A stretch of 64,000 bases of DNA, taken from NCBI RefSeq assembly GCF_025147765.1, contig NZ_CP102265.1:875001-939000 (forward strand). Direction: 5' to 3'. The translations under genes were made by a program, and so were the position numbers. Shown here in pieces: positions 1 to 9,813 of the stretch; within the stretch, counting starts at the first letter, position 1, and every line of letters begins with the position of its first letter. Under the pieces are notes generated by a model, which saw only the letters and a list, made by a program, of their open reading frames with translations, did no database searches and was not told the origin of the DNA. Source of the stretch: Blautia obeum ATCC 29174. Its GTDB lineage: Bacteria; Bacillota; Clostridia; Lachnospirales; Lachnospiraceae.

Positions 1-912
<912 letters not shown>

Positions 913-990
913 AAGAAAGCATGGTCGGAATTGATTCGGTTGGTTGTCAACATGTATGTAGTTTTGAAGGTGTGATACACTTTCTAATAA

Positions 991-1063
991 TCCTCCTTAG
1001 CTCAGTCGGTAGAGCATGCGGCTGTTAACCGCAGTGTCGTTGGTTCGAGTCCAACAGGGGGAG
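991..1063 (+). tRNA. tRNA-Asn (anticodon GTT)
   Basis: A full cloverleaf folds: the acceptor strand TCCTCCT (991-997) pairs with AGGGGGA (1056-1062), the D-arm is AGCTCAGTCGGTAGAGC, the anticodon GTT is at 1024-1026, and the T-loop is GGTTCGAGTCC. The 3' CCA is not encoded. It follows the 23S gene by about 80 bp and is probably co-transcribed with the rRNA operon. Confidence 0.97.
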
Positions 1064-1075
1064 TTTTTTATACCT

Positions 1076-1147
1076 GGCTCCATGGTCAAGCGGTTAAGAC
1101 ACCGCCCTTTCACGGCGGTAACAGGGGTTCAAATCCCCTTGGAGTCA
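1076..1147 (+). tRNA. tRNA-Glu (anticodon TTC)
   Basis: The acceptor strand GGCTCCA (1076-1082) pairs with TGGAGTC (1140-1146, with one G-T wobble). The anticodon loop CCTTTCACG carries TTC and the T-arm is GGGGTTCAAATCCCC. CCA is not encoded. It is second in the Asn-Glu-Cys cluster behind the 23S rRNA. Confidence 0.97.
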
Positions 1148-1173
1148 CTTCCTTTAAGGAAACAATTAAATTT

Positions 1174-1244
1174 GGTGCCATAGCCAAGTGGTAAGGCAAA
1201 GGTCTGCAACACCTCTATCCCCGGTTCAAATCCGGGTGGCACCT
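1174..1244 (+). tRNA. tRNA-Cys (anticodon GCA)
   Basis: The acceptor GGTGCCA (1174-1180) pairs with TGGCACC (1237-1243). The anticodon GCA is at 1206-1208, and the T-arm is CCCGGTTCAAATCCGGG. CCA is not encoded. It is the last tRNA of the cluster and is followed at once by an intrinsic terminator. Confidence 0.97.
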
Positions 1245-1251
1245 CTACTAA

Positions 1252-1279
1252 AATCCAGGAATTTATCCTGGATTTTTTA
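1252..1279 (+). terminator. Terminator of rRNA/tRNA operon
   Basis: The stem AATCCAGGA / TCCTGGATT is followed by a run of six Ts, a classic intrinsic terminator ending the 23S-tRNA transcript. Confidence 0.9.
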
Positions 1280-1340
1280 TTTATTCTTATAATCCTTATA
1301 AATCCTAAGTGATAACGTTTTCATAAAATAGACAAAAAAT

Positions 1341-1394
1341 GCAGAAAACTGTAAGATTCCGGTCAAAAGACCGCTGAATCCTGCAGCTTTTTTT
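1341..1394 (+). terminator. Orphan intrinsic terminator
   Basis: Nested stem: GCAG/CTGC outside, GATTC/GAATC and GGTC/GACC inside around an AAAA loop, then seven Ts. No complete gene lies directly upstream apart from the tRNA cluster, which has its own terminator. It may be a back-up or a leftover of a lost gene. Confidence 0.6.
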
Positions 1395-1423
1395 ATTTAA
1401 ATGACATCGTTTTCAGAACTTAA

Positions 1424-1597
1424 GATTCCTTTCTTGTAACAAATCGTCCATCCAATGAAGATATTCTTAAAGAATATGCAGATGTTTTTGACTTGAATGT
1501 TAATCTTGTGACCATTGACGACTTTGGCGGATGGGACAAGGCACAGGAAACTCACTTTGCAGATGGTGGTGTATTCGATCAGATTTATGAAGAGTAA
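1424..1597 (+). pseudogene. Remnant of sulfate ABC transporter substrate-binding protein (C-terminal end)
   Basis: The frame from 1424 to the stop at 1595-1597 encodes about 57 residues with the patterns TNRPSNEDILKEYAD and VTIDDFGGWDKAQETHFADG. These match the C-terminal end of CysP/Sbp-type periplasmic sulfate/thiosulfate-binding proteins. An in-frame stop (1421-1423) precedes it, there is no start or ribosome binding site, and the rest of the protein is missing. It is therefore a decayed 3' fragment. An inverted repeat CTCCCCTG/CAGGGGAG (1623-1659) follows. Confidence 0.75.
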
Positions 1598-1710
1598 AGA
1601 AGAATCCTGTCGGTATAAAATACTCCCCTGAAGACAGCAAGATCGCTACACCAGGGGAGCTTCATCTAATAACAATAGATTAATTTATGTATTTGAAATG
1701 TGAAACAAAT

Positions 1711-2973
1711 TTATCCTTCATATACAATTTTTCCATTGCAGATCGTATAATGGATTTTTCCATATAATTCATATCCTTTAAATGGGCTGTTGGAGGCTTT
1801 TGATGCGAAGTCTGTGACAGTCCATTTTTCATCAGGATCAAAGATAACAAAATCGGCTGGCGCATGGACCTGAATCACCCCTCCTGGAAGCTTATAAAGA
1901 AAGGCTGGATTGCAGGTCATTTTCTCGAGAAGTTCCATCAGAGAGAGGTATCCCTCTTTTACAAGTGAAGTAATTCCAAGTCCAAGTGAGGTTTCCAGTC
2001 CGGTGATACCGCTGGGCGCTTCGGTCAGCGGTTTTGCCTTTTCTTCTTCGCTGTGCGGAGCATGATCAGTGGCAATAAGATCAATTGTGCCGTCTTTAAG
2101 GCCATGAATGATCTCCTGGCGGTCTTTTTCTGTACGGAGAGGTGGATTCATTTTTGCAAGAGTGCCGTGTTCCAGGAGTGCACCTTCAGTTAATGTAAAG
2201 TGATGAGGGGTTGCTTCAGCGTGGATGTCAGCACCGAGTTTTTTGGCAGTGCGGACAAGTTCTACAGAATTTCCAGAACTAATATGCTGAATTACAACAG
2301 TAGCACCACTTCGAAGGGCAAGCATACAGTCCCGTGCAACCATCACTTCTTCTGCAATGGCAGGTGAACCGATAACACCGAGTTGGGCAGAAGTTTCACC
2401 GGCGTTAATACCGTTATTGGTAATAAATGCTTTGTCTTCTTCATGGAGGCTGATCGGCATATGAAGTGCAGCTGCTTTTTGCATGGCTTCATAGCAGAAG
2501 GTGGCGTTAAGGAGCGGAATTCCATCATCGGTAAATCCACAGGCACCAGCATCGGCAAGAGCATCGAAATCCGTCATTTTTTCACCGTTTAAACCATAGG
2601 AAACGGAAGCGGTCTGATAAATATGTATATTTTCCACTTTGGCACGATTCAGGATATCGCTAAGGGTATCTACAGAGTCTACTGTTGGTTTGGTGTTCGC
2701 CATACAGATGACGGAGGTAAATCCACCCTTTGCAGCGGCAAGAGAACCGGTATGAATATCTTCTTTATAAGTAAGTCCGGGATCTCGGAAATGAACATGA
2801 GTGTCGATGAGTCCCGGAGCAATTGTAAGGCCGGACAGATCAAGGATTTCTTCACCAGTTTCAGATGTAAGATCTTTGGCAATTTTCGTGATGATTCCGT
2901 TTTCGATACGAATATCCATAAACTCGTTTGTCTTAGTTGTCGGATCAATAAGATGTCCGTTTTTTAAAAGCAT
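1711..2973 (-). CDS. pyrC: Dihydroorotase
   Basis: This 420-residue zinc amidohydrolase cyclises N-carbamoyl-aspartate to dihydroorotate in pyrimidine synthesis. The metal-binding DTHVHFRDPG lies at residues 57-66 (H59, H61), further ligands are in QHISSG and EATPHHF, and the catalytic motif ATDHAPHS is present. Length is normal for class I dihydroorotases. The ATG at 2973 follows a strong AGGAGG. It stands alone here, without other pyr genes, and has its own promoter. Confidence 0.95.
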   Translation of the reverse strand: MLLKNGHLIDPTTKTNEFMDIRIENGIITKIAKDLTSETGEEILDLSGLTIAPGLIDTHVHFRDPGLTYKEDIHTGSLAAAKGGFTSVICMANTKPTVDSVDTLSDILNRAKVENIHIYQTASVSYGLNGEKMTDFDALADAGACGFTDDGIPLLNATFCYEAMQKAAALHMPISLHEEDKAFITNNGINAGETSAQLGVIGSPAIAEEVMVARDCMLALRSGATVVIQHISSGNSVELVRTAKKLGADIHAEATPHHFTLTEGALLEHGTLAKMNPPLRTEKDRQEIIHGLKDGTIDLIATDHAPHSEEEKAKPLTEAPSGITGLETSLGLGITSLVKEGYLSLMELLEKMTCNPAFLYKLPGGVIQVHAPADFVIFDPDEKWTVTDFASKASNSPFKGYELYGKIHYTICNGKIVYEG

Positions 2974-3045
2974 AAGCTTAACCTCCTGACAGAAAAATGA
3001 ATGAAAGCAGAAAGTTACAATCTGTTTTCATATTGACTTAATACG

Positions 3046-3097
3046 AGTATAGAAGAAACCGGAGAGCTTTGTCAAGTCGGCAAAACCCTCCGGTTTG
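3046..3097 (-). promoter_or_regulatory. pyrC promoter overlapped by upstream terminator hairpin
   Basis: On the minus strand TTGACA (3070-3075) and TATACT (3046-3051) are separated by 18 bp, a good housekeeping promoter for pyrC. The -35 element lies inside the loop of an inverted repeat (AAACCGGAG at the right, CTCCGGTTT at the left, followed by CTTCT). That repeat could terminate the symporter transcript arriving from the right, so terminator and promoter share sequence. Confidence 0.65.
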
Positions 3098-3136
3098 GGA
3101 ACCTTGGTTATGAAATACTATTTATTGGAGATTCAT

Positions 3137-4360
3137 TTAAAGGTCGATCATATCAAGATGTTGTTCTTTGATATTGTGTTTTTTGGCATAGCCAGTAAGA
3201 ATCAGTGTCAGAGCACCATCGCCGGTTACATTGCAGGCTGTTCCGAAGCTGTCCTGAAGAGCAAAGATGGTAAGCATCAGAGCAGTTCCAGTTTCATTGA
3301 ATCCAAGGACACCGGTGATGATACCAAGAGAGGCCATAACAGTACCACCGGGAACACCAGGGGCTCCCAAAGCAAAGATTCCGAGAAGCAGACAGAACAG
3401 AACCATAGTTCCCGGAGCTGGAATGGAGCCATACAACATTTTGGAGATTGTCATACAGAAGAATACTTCTGTCAGAACTGATCCGCAGAGGTGGATATTT
3501 GCAAAAAGAGGAATGCCAAACTGCACCATATCTTTACGAAGCGGTTTGGCTTTGCCGGCACACTGTAATGCAACTGCCAGAGTTGCGGCTGAGGACATGG
3601 TTCCAACAGCAGTCAGGTAAGCAGGACCATAGTTACGTACAACTTCCCATGGATTTTCATGAGAATAAATACCTGCAAGAACATACAGAAGTGTCATCCA
3701 GATAAAATGTCCGATTAGTACGATTACAATAACTTTGAGAAAAACAGGAAGCTGTTTGGTGATAGAACCTTCGTAAGCCAGTCCGCAGAAAGTCAGTCCG
3801 ATAAAGAAAGGAAGTACCGGAATGATGATCTTGGACACAATAGAAAGTACGATCTTCTGGAATTCATCAAGAAGACCTGTAATAAGTTTTGCCTGGTTCC
3901 AGGTAGCTGCAAGTCCTACCATGATGGAGAAAACAAGTGCACTCATTACAGACATGATCTGCGGAATAGAGAGCTCAAATACAACTTCCGGAAGTTCCTT
4001 CAGTCCGTCTACGTTTGTAACGATAGAAAGGTGTGGAATCAGTGTATAGCCGGCAGCAACAGAGAACAGAGCTGCACCGATGGAAGAAACATAGGCGATA
4101 ACAAGAGCCACACCAAGCATACGGGAGGCACTGTTACCGAGTTTAGTGATGGAAGGTGCGATAAATCCAATGATGATCAGTGGTACACAGAAGTTGATCA
4201 GCTGACCAAGGATGTATTTCAGAGTTACAACAACATTCAGGATTCCCATAGTAATGGAATAGGAGTCGGTGCTGCTTAAAATAAGACCTGCAATAATACC
4301 AACGATAACGCTTACTAGAAGTTTAAATGGAAGGCTTGTAAAAAAACTGGTTTTTTTCAT
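3137..4360 (-). CDS. Dicarboxylate/amino acid:cation symporter (DAACS family)
   Basis: This 407-residue polytopic membrane protein has about eight hydrophobic segments, re-entrant-loop patterns such as AVGTMSSAATLAVAL and the C-terminal GAPGVPGGTVMASLG, and the binding-site region DSFGTACNVTGDGA. This is the glutamate/serine transporter fold (GltP, DctA, SstT). It lies 70 bp downstream of cyuA on the same strand, so the substrate is probably a small amino acid such as serine, threonine or cysteine; that is inferred from context. The ATG at 4360 follows GGGG-type spacing only weakly. Confidence 0.85.
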   Translation of the reverse strand: MKKTSFFTSLPFKLLVSVIVGIIAGLILSSTDSYSITMGILNVVVTLKYILGQLINFCVPLIIIGFIAPSITKLGNSASRMLGVALVIAYVSSIGAALFSVAAGYTLIPHLSIVTNVDGLKELPEVVFELSIPQIMSVMSALVFSIMVGLAATWNQAKLITGLLDEFQKIVLSIVSKIIIPVLPFFIGLTFCGLAYEGSITKQLPVFLKVIVIVLIGHFIWMTLLYVLAGIYSHENPWEVVRNYGPAYLTAVGTMSSAATLAVALQCAGKAKPLRKDMVQFGIPLFANIHLCGSVLTEVFFCMTISKMLYGSIPAPGTMVLFCLLLGIFALGAPGVPGGTVMASLGIITGVLGFNETGTALMLTIFALQDSFGTACNVTGDGALTLILTGYAKKHNIKEQHLDMIDL

Positions 4361-4430
4361 TTTATAAATCCCCCTGTAAAAGTTTATAAGTTACGTTTTA
4401 TTCCGTTATAGTAACGGCTATGTTTATGTT

Positions 4431-5720
4431 TCAGCATCCCTGATTGATATCTGCCCGGTCAATCATGACATTGAGAATTTCAGTATCGGTAGAACGCATA
4501 CCGACACGTCCGATATAACCCATACTTTTGATTGTTTCTTCAATATCATCCTTGATGATACCCTCACCAGGAAGAAAGCTCTTGTTCTGTATACTGAGCT
4601 GAAAAGCCATCAGAGCAGCGTCAACAGAAGAAGCAATCTTGGCTGCGCAGGAGGGTTTTGCTCCATCGCAGACGATGCCACCTACATTTCCGAGTGTATT
4701 GATAATAGTCAGAGATACTTGCTGATAAGTACCTCCATACATGTATGTGATACCGGCGCCGGCACCACATGCAGCGCTGACTGCACCACAGTATGCGGAA
4801 AGACTTCCTATATAATATTTCTGATGAATGGCAATCAGATTGCTGACGACGAGAGAACGACAGAGCTTTTCATGTGATACTTCCCATTCATCGGCAAATA
4901 CGATGACCGGGAGAGAAACAGTCATTCCCTGGTTACCACTTCCAGAGTTGATAACAACTGGCATGGAGCAGCCTCCCATACGTGCATCACTTCCGGCTGC
5001 AGCCCGGGCACAAGCTCTTGTGGTGACACTTTTGCCCCATACATGCATTAGAGTTTTACCAATCTGTGCACCATAGTTGTTATCCAGCCCTTCCTGAGCA
5101 ATTGCAGAGTTCAGTTTAATCTGACGGTCAATGATCGGCTGTACGTCTTCTATTCTGACCTGATCAGCAAAATCTAGGATGTCCTTGACTGTAAGTTTAG
5201 ATTTGTCTATGACAGTTTTGCATTCTGCCTGATATGGATTATCCAGAATAACTTCACCGTCTTTTTCAATCCTGGTAATGTTGGTGTGCTGGTGCTCAAT
5301 CGTAACAGAGGCGAAATGATCACCTTTGATTACTTTGGCAGTGATGTAGAGGTTGTCTACCCCTTCGACCAGAGAGCAGGAACAGACATGCTGTTTGACC
5401 AGTTCTCGGGTTCTGGCAATGTCATCTTCTGTGATTTCGCTTAAGACTTCAAGAGCCTTGTCAGCATTTCCACCAACGATGCCGAGGATTGCCGCTACAT
5501 CGATTCCTTTCAGACCGCCGGAGTTTGGAACAGTGACACCTTTGACATTCTTAATAATGTTACCACTGAGACTCATATTTACAGAGTCAGGAAATTCTCC
5601 GAGGACCTGATGTGCTTTTGCTGCTGCGTATGCAATCGCAATCGGTTCTGTACATCCAAGAGCAGGGACAAGTTCCTGTTTTAGGATGTTCAGATAGTTT
5701 GCATATAATGCAGAGTTCAT
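4431..5720 (-). CDS. cyuA: L-cysteine desulfidase family protein (CyuA/UPF0597)
   Basis: This 429-residue protein of the CyuA/YhaM family is related to the beta and alpha halves of Fe-S L-serine dehydratases. Characteristic patterns are PALGCTEPIAIAYAAA near the N-terminus and the glycine/cysteine-rich C-terminal half (CGAVSAACGAGAG, CDGAKPSCAAK), which supplies likely Fe-S cysteines. Known members cleave cysteine to pyruvate, ammonia and sulfide. It is the first gene of a pair with the downstream symporter, suggesting uptake plus catabolism. The ATG at 5720 follows GAAAGGAGC. Confidence 0.85.
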   Translation of the reverse strand: MNSALYANYLNILKQELVPALGCTEPIAIAYAAAKAHQVLGEFPDSVNMSLSGNIIKNVKGVTVPNSGGLKGIDVAAILGIVGGNADKALEVLSEITEDDIARTRELVKQHVCSCSLVEGVDNLYITAKVIKGDHFASVTIEHQHTNITRIEKDGEVILDNPYQAECKTVIDKSKLTVKDILDFADQVRIEDVQPIIDRQIKLNSAIAQEGLDNNYGAQIGKTLMHVWGKSVTTRACARAAAGSDARMGGCSMPVVINSGSGNQGMTVSLPVIVFADEWEVSHEKLCRSLVVSNLIAIHQKYYIGSLSAYCGAVSAACGAGAGITYMYGGTYQQVSLTIINTLGNVGGIVCDGAKPSCAAKIASSVDAALMAFQLSIQNKSFLPGEGIIKDDIEETIKSMGYIGRVGMRSTDTEILNVMIDRADINQGC

Positions 5721-5745
5721 TTTTAATGTGCTCCTTTCCTGAGAT

Positions 5746-5797
5746 AACGCAAATGCGTTTGTGCAATCAGTATATCTTGTTTTGGAAAAGAAAACAA
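5746..5797 (-). promoter_or_regulatory. cyuA promoter and dyad operator
   Basis: On the minus strand TTGTTT (5792-5797), a 17-bp spacer and TATACT (5769-5774) form a promoter. Between it and the start codon lies a perfect dyad AACGCA-AA-TGCGTT (5746-5759), well placed for a repressor. The regulator is not identifiable. Confidence 0.5.
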
Positions 5798-5897
5798 TAA
5801 ATTATGCAAAATAACAAGAAATAAAACTGATTAAATAAGTATGTATTTTGAGGAAACATGATATTTATAAAAAATAATTTATTCGACAAAAAAGTTC

Positions 5898-5926
5898 TTT
5901 ACATTTAAAATTTTCTATGATAGAAT
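5898..5926 (+). promoter_or_regulatory. Promoter of rpsF-ssb-rpsR
   Basis: TTTACA (5898-5903), a 17-bp spacer and TAGAAT (5921-5926) form a strong sigma-A-type promoter. It leaves a leader of about 80 nt before rpsF. The leader contains a small inverted repeat (CTCTCTG...CAGGCAGAG, about 5960-5980), which may be the site for S6:S18 autoregulation; that role is a guess. Confidence 0.6.
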
Positions 5927-6011
5927 AATCAACTGTGTGATATATTTTTCATATCCTTGCTCTCTGATATACAGGCAGAGGGCCATGAAGACCATAAGGA
6001 GGTAAGAAAGC

Positions 6012-6299
6012 ATGAACAAGTACGAATTAGCATTAGTTGTGAGCGCAAAAGTTGAAGACGAAGTTCGTGATGCAGTAGTAGAGAAAGCTAAAAGCTACAT
6101 CGCTCGTTACAACGGAAACGTCACAGAAGTAGAAGAATGGGGTAAGAAGAAATTAGCTTACGAAATTCAGAAAATGCATGAAGGCTTCTACTATTTCATT
6201 CAGTTTGAAGCAGACGCACAGTGTCCGGCAGAAGTAGAAAGACATGTACGTATCATGGACAACGTATTAAGATACTTAGTCGTTCGTAAAGACGCATAA
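6012..6299 (+). CDS. rpsF: 30S ribosomal protein S6
   Basis: This 95-residue protein has the S6 opening MNKYELALVVSAK and the conserved LAYEIQKMHEGFYYFIQFEA and LRYLVVRKD patterns. It binds S18 and 16S rRNA in the platform of the small subunit. It is the first gene of the conserved rpsF-ssb-rpsR operon, with AAGGAGG upstream of its ATG. Confidence 0.97.
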   Translation: MNKYELALVVSAKVEDEVRDAVVEKAKSYIARYNGNVTEVEEWGKKKLAYEIQKMHEGFYYFIQFEADAQCPAEVERHVRIMDNVLRYLVVRKDA

Positions 6300-6372
6300 T
6301 CTTTTTACAGATGGATTTTAGAAAGCACCATTAAGAAACCCGTTCACTCACTATGAAGAAAGAGGTATTTTA

Positions 6373-6831
6373 ATGAACAAAGTAATTTTAATGGGACGCT
6401 TAACAAGAGATCCTGAGGTGAGATATTCCGCAGGAGAAAATGCACTGGCAATTGCTAGATACACATTAGCGGTAGATAGAAGATTTCGTCGTGACGGAGA
6501 AGCAACTGCAGATTTTATCAGCTGTGTTGTGTTCGGACGTGGCGCGGAATTTGCAGAGAAGTACTTCCATCAGGGAATCAGAATTGTAGTAAGTGGTCGT
6601 ATTCAGACCGGAAGCTACACAAACAGAGATGGCCAGAAAGTATATACTACAGAAGTTGTAGTTGAGGAACAGGAATTTGCCGAGAGTAAAGCTTCCAGTG
6701 ACAGCTATGCAGCATCACATCCTCAGCAGAATGCAGCACCGGCTCCGTCTATGCCGAGTCCGGGGGCAGCAAGCGCAGACGGCTTTATGAATATTCCGGA
6801 TGGAATCGACGAAGAACTTCCATTTAACTAA
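6373..6831 (+). CDS. ssb: Single-stranded DNA-binding protein
   Basis: This 152-residue SSB has the N-terminal OB fold (MNKVILMGRLTRDPEVR, FISCVVFGRGAEFAEKY), a low-complexity Q/A/P-rich linker from about residue 113, and an acidic C-terminal tip ending DEELPFN that docks replication and repair partners. It lies between rpsF and rpsR in the standard Bacillota order. Confidence 0.97.
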   Translation: MNKVILMGRLTRDPEVRYSAGENALAIARYTLAVDRRFRRDGEATADFISCVVFGRGAEFAEKYFHQGIRIVVSGRIQTGSYTNRDGQKVYTTEVVVEEQEFAESKASSDSYAASHPQQNAAPAPSMPSPGAASADGFMNIPDGIDEELPFN

Positions 6832-6863
6832 ACTGAAAGAAATAAGAACAGGAGGAAACCATC

Positions 6864-7127
6864 ATGGCTTACAATAGAGGCGAAAGACCGGACTCTCCAA
6901 TGAAGAGAAGAGGCGGACGCAGAAGAAAAAAAGTTTGTGTATTCTGCGGTAAAGAAAATAATGAAATCGATTACAAGGATGTAGCAAAACTCAGAAAATA
7001 TGTTTCTGAAAGAGGTAAAATCCTTCCAAGAAGAATCACAGGAAACTGTGCAAAACATCAGAGAGCTCTGACTGTTGCTGTTAAGAGAGCACGTCATCTT
7101 TCCATGATGCCATATGTTCAGGACTAA
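6864..7127 (+). CDS. rpsR: 30S ribosomal protein S18
   Basis: This 87-residue S18 has the basic, glycine/arginine-rich N-terminus and the conserved IDYKDVAKLRKYVSERGKI and KHQRALTVAVKRARHL blocks. A CVFC pair is followed by a later cysteine and CAKH, so it looks like a zinc-binding (C+) version. It is the last gene of the operon and is followed by a terminator. Confidence 0.97.
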   Translation: MAYNRGERPDSPMKRRGGRRRKKVCVFCGKENNEIDYKDVAKLRKYVSERGKILPRRITGNCAKHQRALTVAVKRARHLSMMPYVQD

Positions 7128-7155
7128 TCTGATCGATATAGCTTATTGAAGTTTG

Positions 7156-7207
7156 GGAGCTGTGTCCGGATTGCAGAATATGCTTTCCGGACGTAGCTCT
7201 TTTTTTA
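7156..7207 (+). terminator. Terminator after rpsR
   Basis: The stem AGCTGTGTCCGG / CCGGACGTAGCT (7158-7169 and 7187-7198) is followed by a T-run, closing the rpsF-ssb-rpsR operon. Confidence 0.9.
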
Positions 7208-7284
7208 GTTTGTGGGAAATATCTGGCATAATTCATGGATATCTGGTATAATAAAAGGCAGCGTTTAAATAACTAAGAAAAAGA

Positions 7285-9354
7285 ATGGTAAAGAGTGTTA
7301 TGAGTGGAAAATTAAAATTAAAAGGCCATCTGAAGCATTTAGCCCGCTGGCCACTGTATTTGTCCGTTCTGCTGATTGTATTGAACATTCTGGTATATGT
7401 GATTAACATCAAAGCAGGTGTGGTTGTCACGATGGGAAACGTCCTTTATCTTGTGGCAGCGATTACACTTCTGTTTTATCACAGACCATTGATGTTTAAT
7501 GATCTGATTGCTTTTGCCAGCCAGTATGAGTTTCTGGAAAAGAAAGTACTCGAAGAACTGGCACTTCCATATGCAGTGATGGATATGCAGGGGAGAATGA
7601 TCTGGTCAAACAGAATGTTTTCTCAGCTGACGGGAAAAGATCCGTTTTACAGAAAGAATGTCAGTACGATCTTTCCGGATATTACAGCGAACAAACTTCC
7701 GGGACATGATGGAAAAGATATCACAGAAGTCAGTACCCAGTTTGGGGACCGCATTTATCGTATCTCTATGCAGAAAGTTTTTCTGGGAGAGTCTGTTGCA
7801 CCGTCCAAACTGCTGATGGATATTCCGAAAACAACGAGTCTTATTGCAATGTATCTGTACGATGAGACTGAGTTAAAGGAATATATCCAGGCGAATGAAG
7901 ACAATAAACTTGTTGTTGCTCTTGCATATCTGGATAATTATGAAGAAGCACTGGAAAGTGTAGAAGATGTCAGAAGATCGCTTCTGATTGCTCTGATCGA
8001 CCGTAAGATCACGAAATATTTTTCCAATTATGATGGCCTGGTTCGAAAACTGGAAAAAGATAAATATTTTCTGATCATGAGGCAGAGTTCGCTGGAAACG
8101 TTGAAGGAGCAGAAATTCCATATCCTTGATGAAGTAAAAACTGTTAATATCGGTAACGAAATGACAGTGACTTTAAGTATTGGTATCGGTCTGAATGCTG
8201 CAACTTATCTTCAGAACTATGAGTATTCACGTATTGCCATTGAAATGGCACTTGGACGTGGAGGAGATCAGGTTGTTATCAAAAACGGTGACAGCATTAC
8301 TTATTATGGTGGCAAGGCCCAGCAGATGGAAAAGACTACCCGTGTCAAAGCCCGTGTCAAAGCACAGGCGCTGAAAGAGTTCATGAGCACTAAAGAACGT
8401 GTTGTTGTTATGGGGCATAAGATCACAGATGTTGATGCTCTGGGCGCGGCTATTGGTATTTATCGTGCAGGTAAGACACTTGGCAAACCGGTACACATTG
8501 TTGTAAATGACCCATCTACATCCATACGTCCGCTTATGGCTGGATATATAAATAATCCGGACTATGAACCATCTATGTTCATTGACCGGAACCAGGCAAT
8601 GGAACTGGTAGATGACAATACGGTAGTGGTTGTTGTTGATACAAATAAGCCAAGCTATACAGAGTGCGAAGAACTTTTGTACATGACAAAGACAATCGTG
8701 GTTCTCGACCATCACCGAAGAGGCAACGAAGTGATCCAGAACGCGGTATTATCCTATGTAGAACCATATGCATCTTCAACATGTGAAATGGTAGCTGAGA
8801 TCCTGCAGTATTTCTCGGATGATCTTAGACTTCGTAATATTGAGGCAGATTGCATTTATGCCGGTATTATGATAGATACAAACAACTTCATTACACGGGC
8901 CGGTGTGCGTACATTTGAGGCCGCCGCATTCCTGCGTCGTTCCGGTGCGGATATGACCAGAGTGCGTAAGATGCTTCGTGATAATATTGATTCTTATAAG
9001 GCAAGAGCGGAAGCTGTTCGAACAGCAGAAATCTACAGAGGATGCTTTGCTATTGCAAAATGTCCGAGTGAGGGACTGGAAAGTCCGACAGTTGTCGGTG
9101 CACAGGCGGCAAATGAACTTTTGAATATTGCCGGTGTAAAAGCATCATTTGTACTGACCACATATAATAAAGAAGTTTATGTCAGTGCCCGTGCAATCGA
9201 TGAAGTTAATGTACAGGTAATGATGGAAAAACTTGGCGGTGGCGGACATATTAATATTGCCGGCGCACAGGTAAAACGTCCGATTGACGAAGTACAGGAT
9301 ATGCTGAAAGAAATTATAGATGAGTTGTATCAGGAGGAAAAAGGCAAGAAATGA
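7285..9354 (+). CDS. gdpP: Cyclic-di-AMP phosphodiesterase GdpP
   Basis: This 689-residue membrane protein hydrolyses c-di-AMP. It has two N-terminal membrane segments (about 20-70), a PAS-like region, a degenerate GGDEF domain (GRGGDQVVIKNGD near 318) and a C-terminal DHH-DHHA1 phosphoesterase. The catalytic motifs are KITDVDALGAA (about 378), the DTNKPS aspartate, LDHH (about 474) and GGGGHINIAGAQ (about 651). ATG 7285 or ATG 7300 could be the start; neither has a strong ribosome site. It overlaps rplI by 4 bp, the usual order in Bacillota. Confidence 0.93.
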   Translation: MVKSVMSGKLKLKGHLKHLARWPLYLSVLLIVLNILVYVINIKAGVVVTMGNVLYLVAAITLLFYHRPLMFNDLIAFASQYEFLEKKVLEELALPYAVMDMQGRMIWSNRMFSQLTGKDPFYRKNVSTIFPDITANKLPGHDGKDITEVSTQFGDRIYRISMQKVFLGESVAPSKLLMDIPKTTSLIAMYLYDETELKEYIQANEDNKLVVALAYLDNYEEALESVEDVRRSLLIALIDRKITKYFSNYDGLVRKLEKDKYFLIMRQSSLETLKEQKFHILDEVKTVNIGNEMTVTLSIGIGLNAATYLQNYEYSRIAIEMALGRGGDQVVIKNGDSITYYGGKAQQMEKTTRVKARVKAQALKEFMSTKERVVVMGHKITDVDALGAAIGIYRAGKTLGKPVHIVVNDPSTSIRPLMAGYINNPDYEPSMFIDRNQAMELVDDNTVVVVVDTNKPSYTECEELLYMTKTIVVLDHHRRGNEVIQNAVLSYVEPYASSTCEMVAEILQYFSDDLRLRNIEADCIYAGIMIDTNNFITRAGVRTFEAAAFLRRSGADMTRVRKMLRDNIDSYKARAEAVRTAEIYRGCFAIAKCPSEGLESPTVVGAQAANELLNIAGVKASFVLTTYNKEVYVSARAIDEVNVQVMMEKLGGGGHINIAGAQVKRPIDEVQDMLKEIIDELYQEEKGKK

Positions 9355-9797
9355 AAGTAATTTTATTAGAAGACGTAAAGGCACTTGGTAAAAAAGGCAC
9401 CATTGTAAATGTAAGTGACGGATATGCAAGAAATATGATTCTTCCGAAAAAACTGGGAGTAGAGGCTACTCCGAAGAATCTGAATGACCTGAAACTTCAG
9501 AAAGCCAATGCAGAAAAAGTTGCACAGGAAAATCTTGAGTCAGCACAGGCATTTGCAAAAGATCTTGAAACAAAAGAAATCATTCTGACACTGAAAGTAG
9601 GAGAAGGCGGAAGAACTTTCGGATCTGTATCTTCCAAAGAAATTTCAGAAGCAGCCAAAGTTCAGCTTGGGCTGGATATTGATAAAAAGAAACTTCAACT
9701 GCCAAGTCCGATCAGAAATCTCGGTGTGACACAGGTTCCGGTGAAATTGCATCCTAAAGTAACCGGAAGTCTGAAAGTATGGATCAAAGAAGCATAA
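9351..9797 (+). CDS. rplI: 50S ribosomal protein L9
   Basis: This 148-residue L9 has the N-terminal rRNA-binding motif (MKVILLEDVKALGKKGTIVNVSDGYARN in part), the long connecting helix and the C-terminal domain ending KLHPKVTGSLKVWI. It is translationally coupled to gdpP through an ATGA overlap. Confidence 0.97.
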   Translation: MKVILLEDVKALGKKGTIVNVSDGYARNMILPKKLGVEATPKNLNDLKLQKANAEKVAQENLESAQAFAKDLETKEIILTLKVGEGGRTFGSVSSKEISEAAKVQLGLDIDKKKLQLPSPIRNLGVTQVPVKLHPKVTGSLKVWIKEA

Positions 9798-9813
9798 GTA
9801 AGGAGAATCTGCT

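Noticed and set aside
5926..6011. S6:S18 leader RNA in front of rpsF
   Set aside because: A small inverted repeat is present but the known consensus could not be confirmed by eye, so it is only mentioned, not called.
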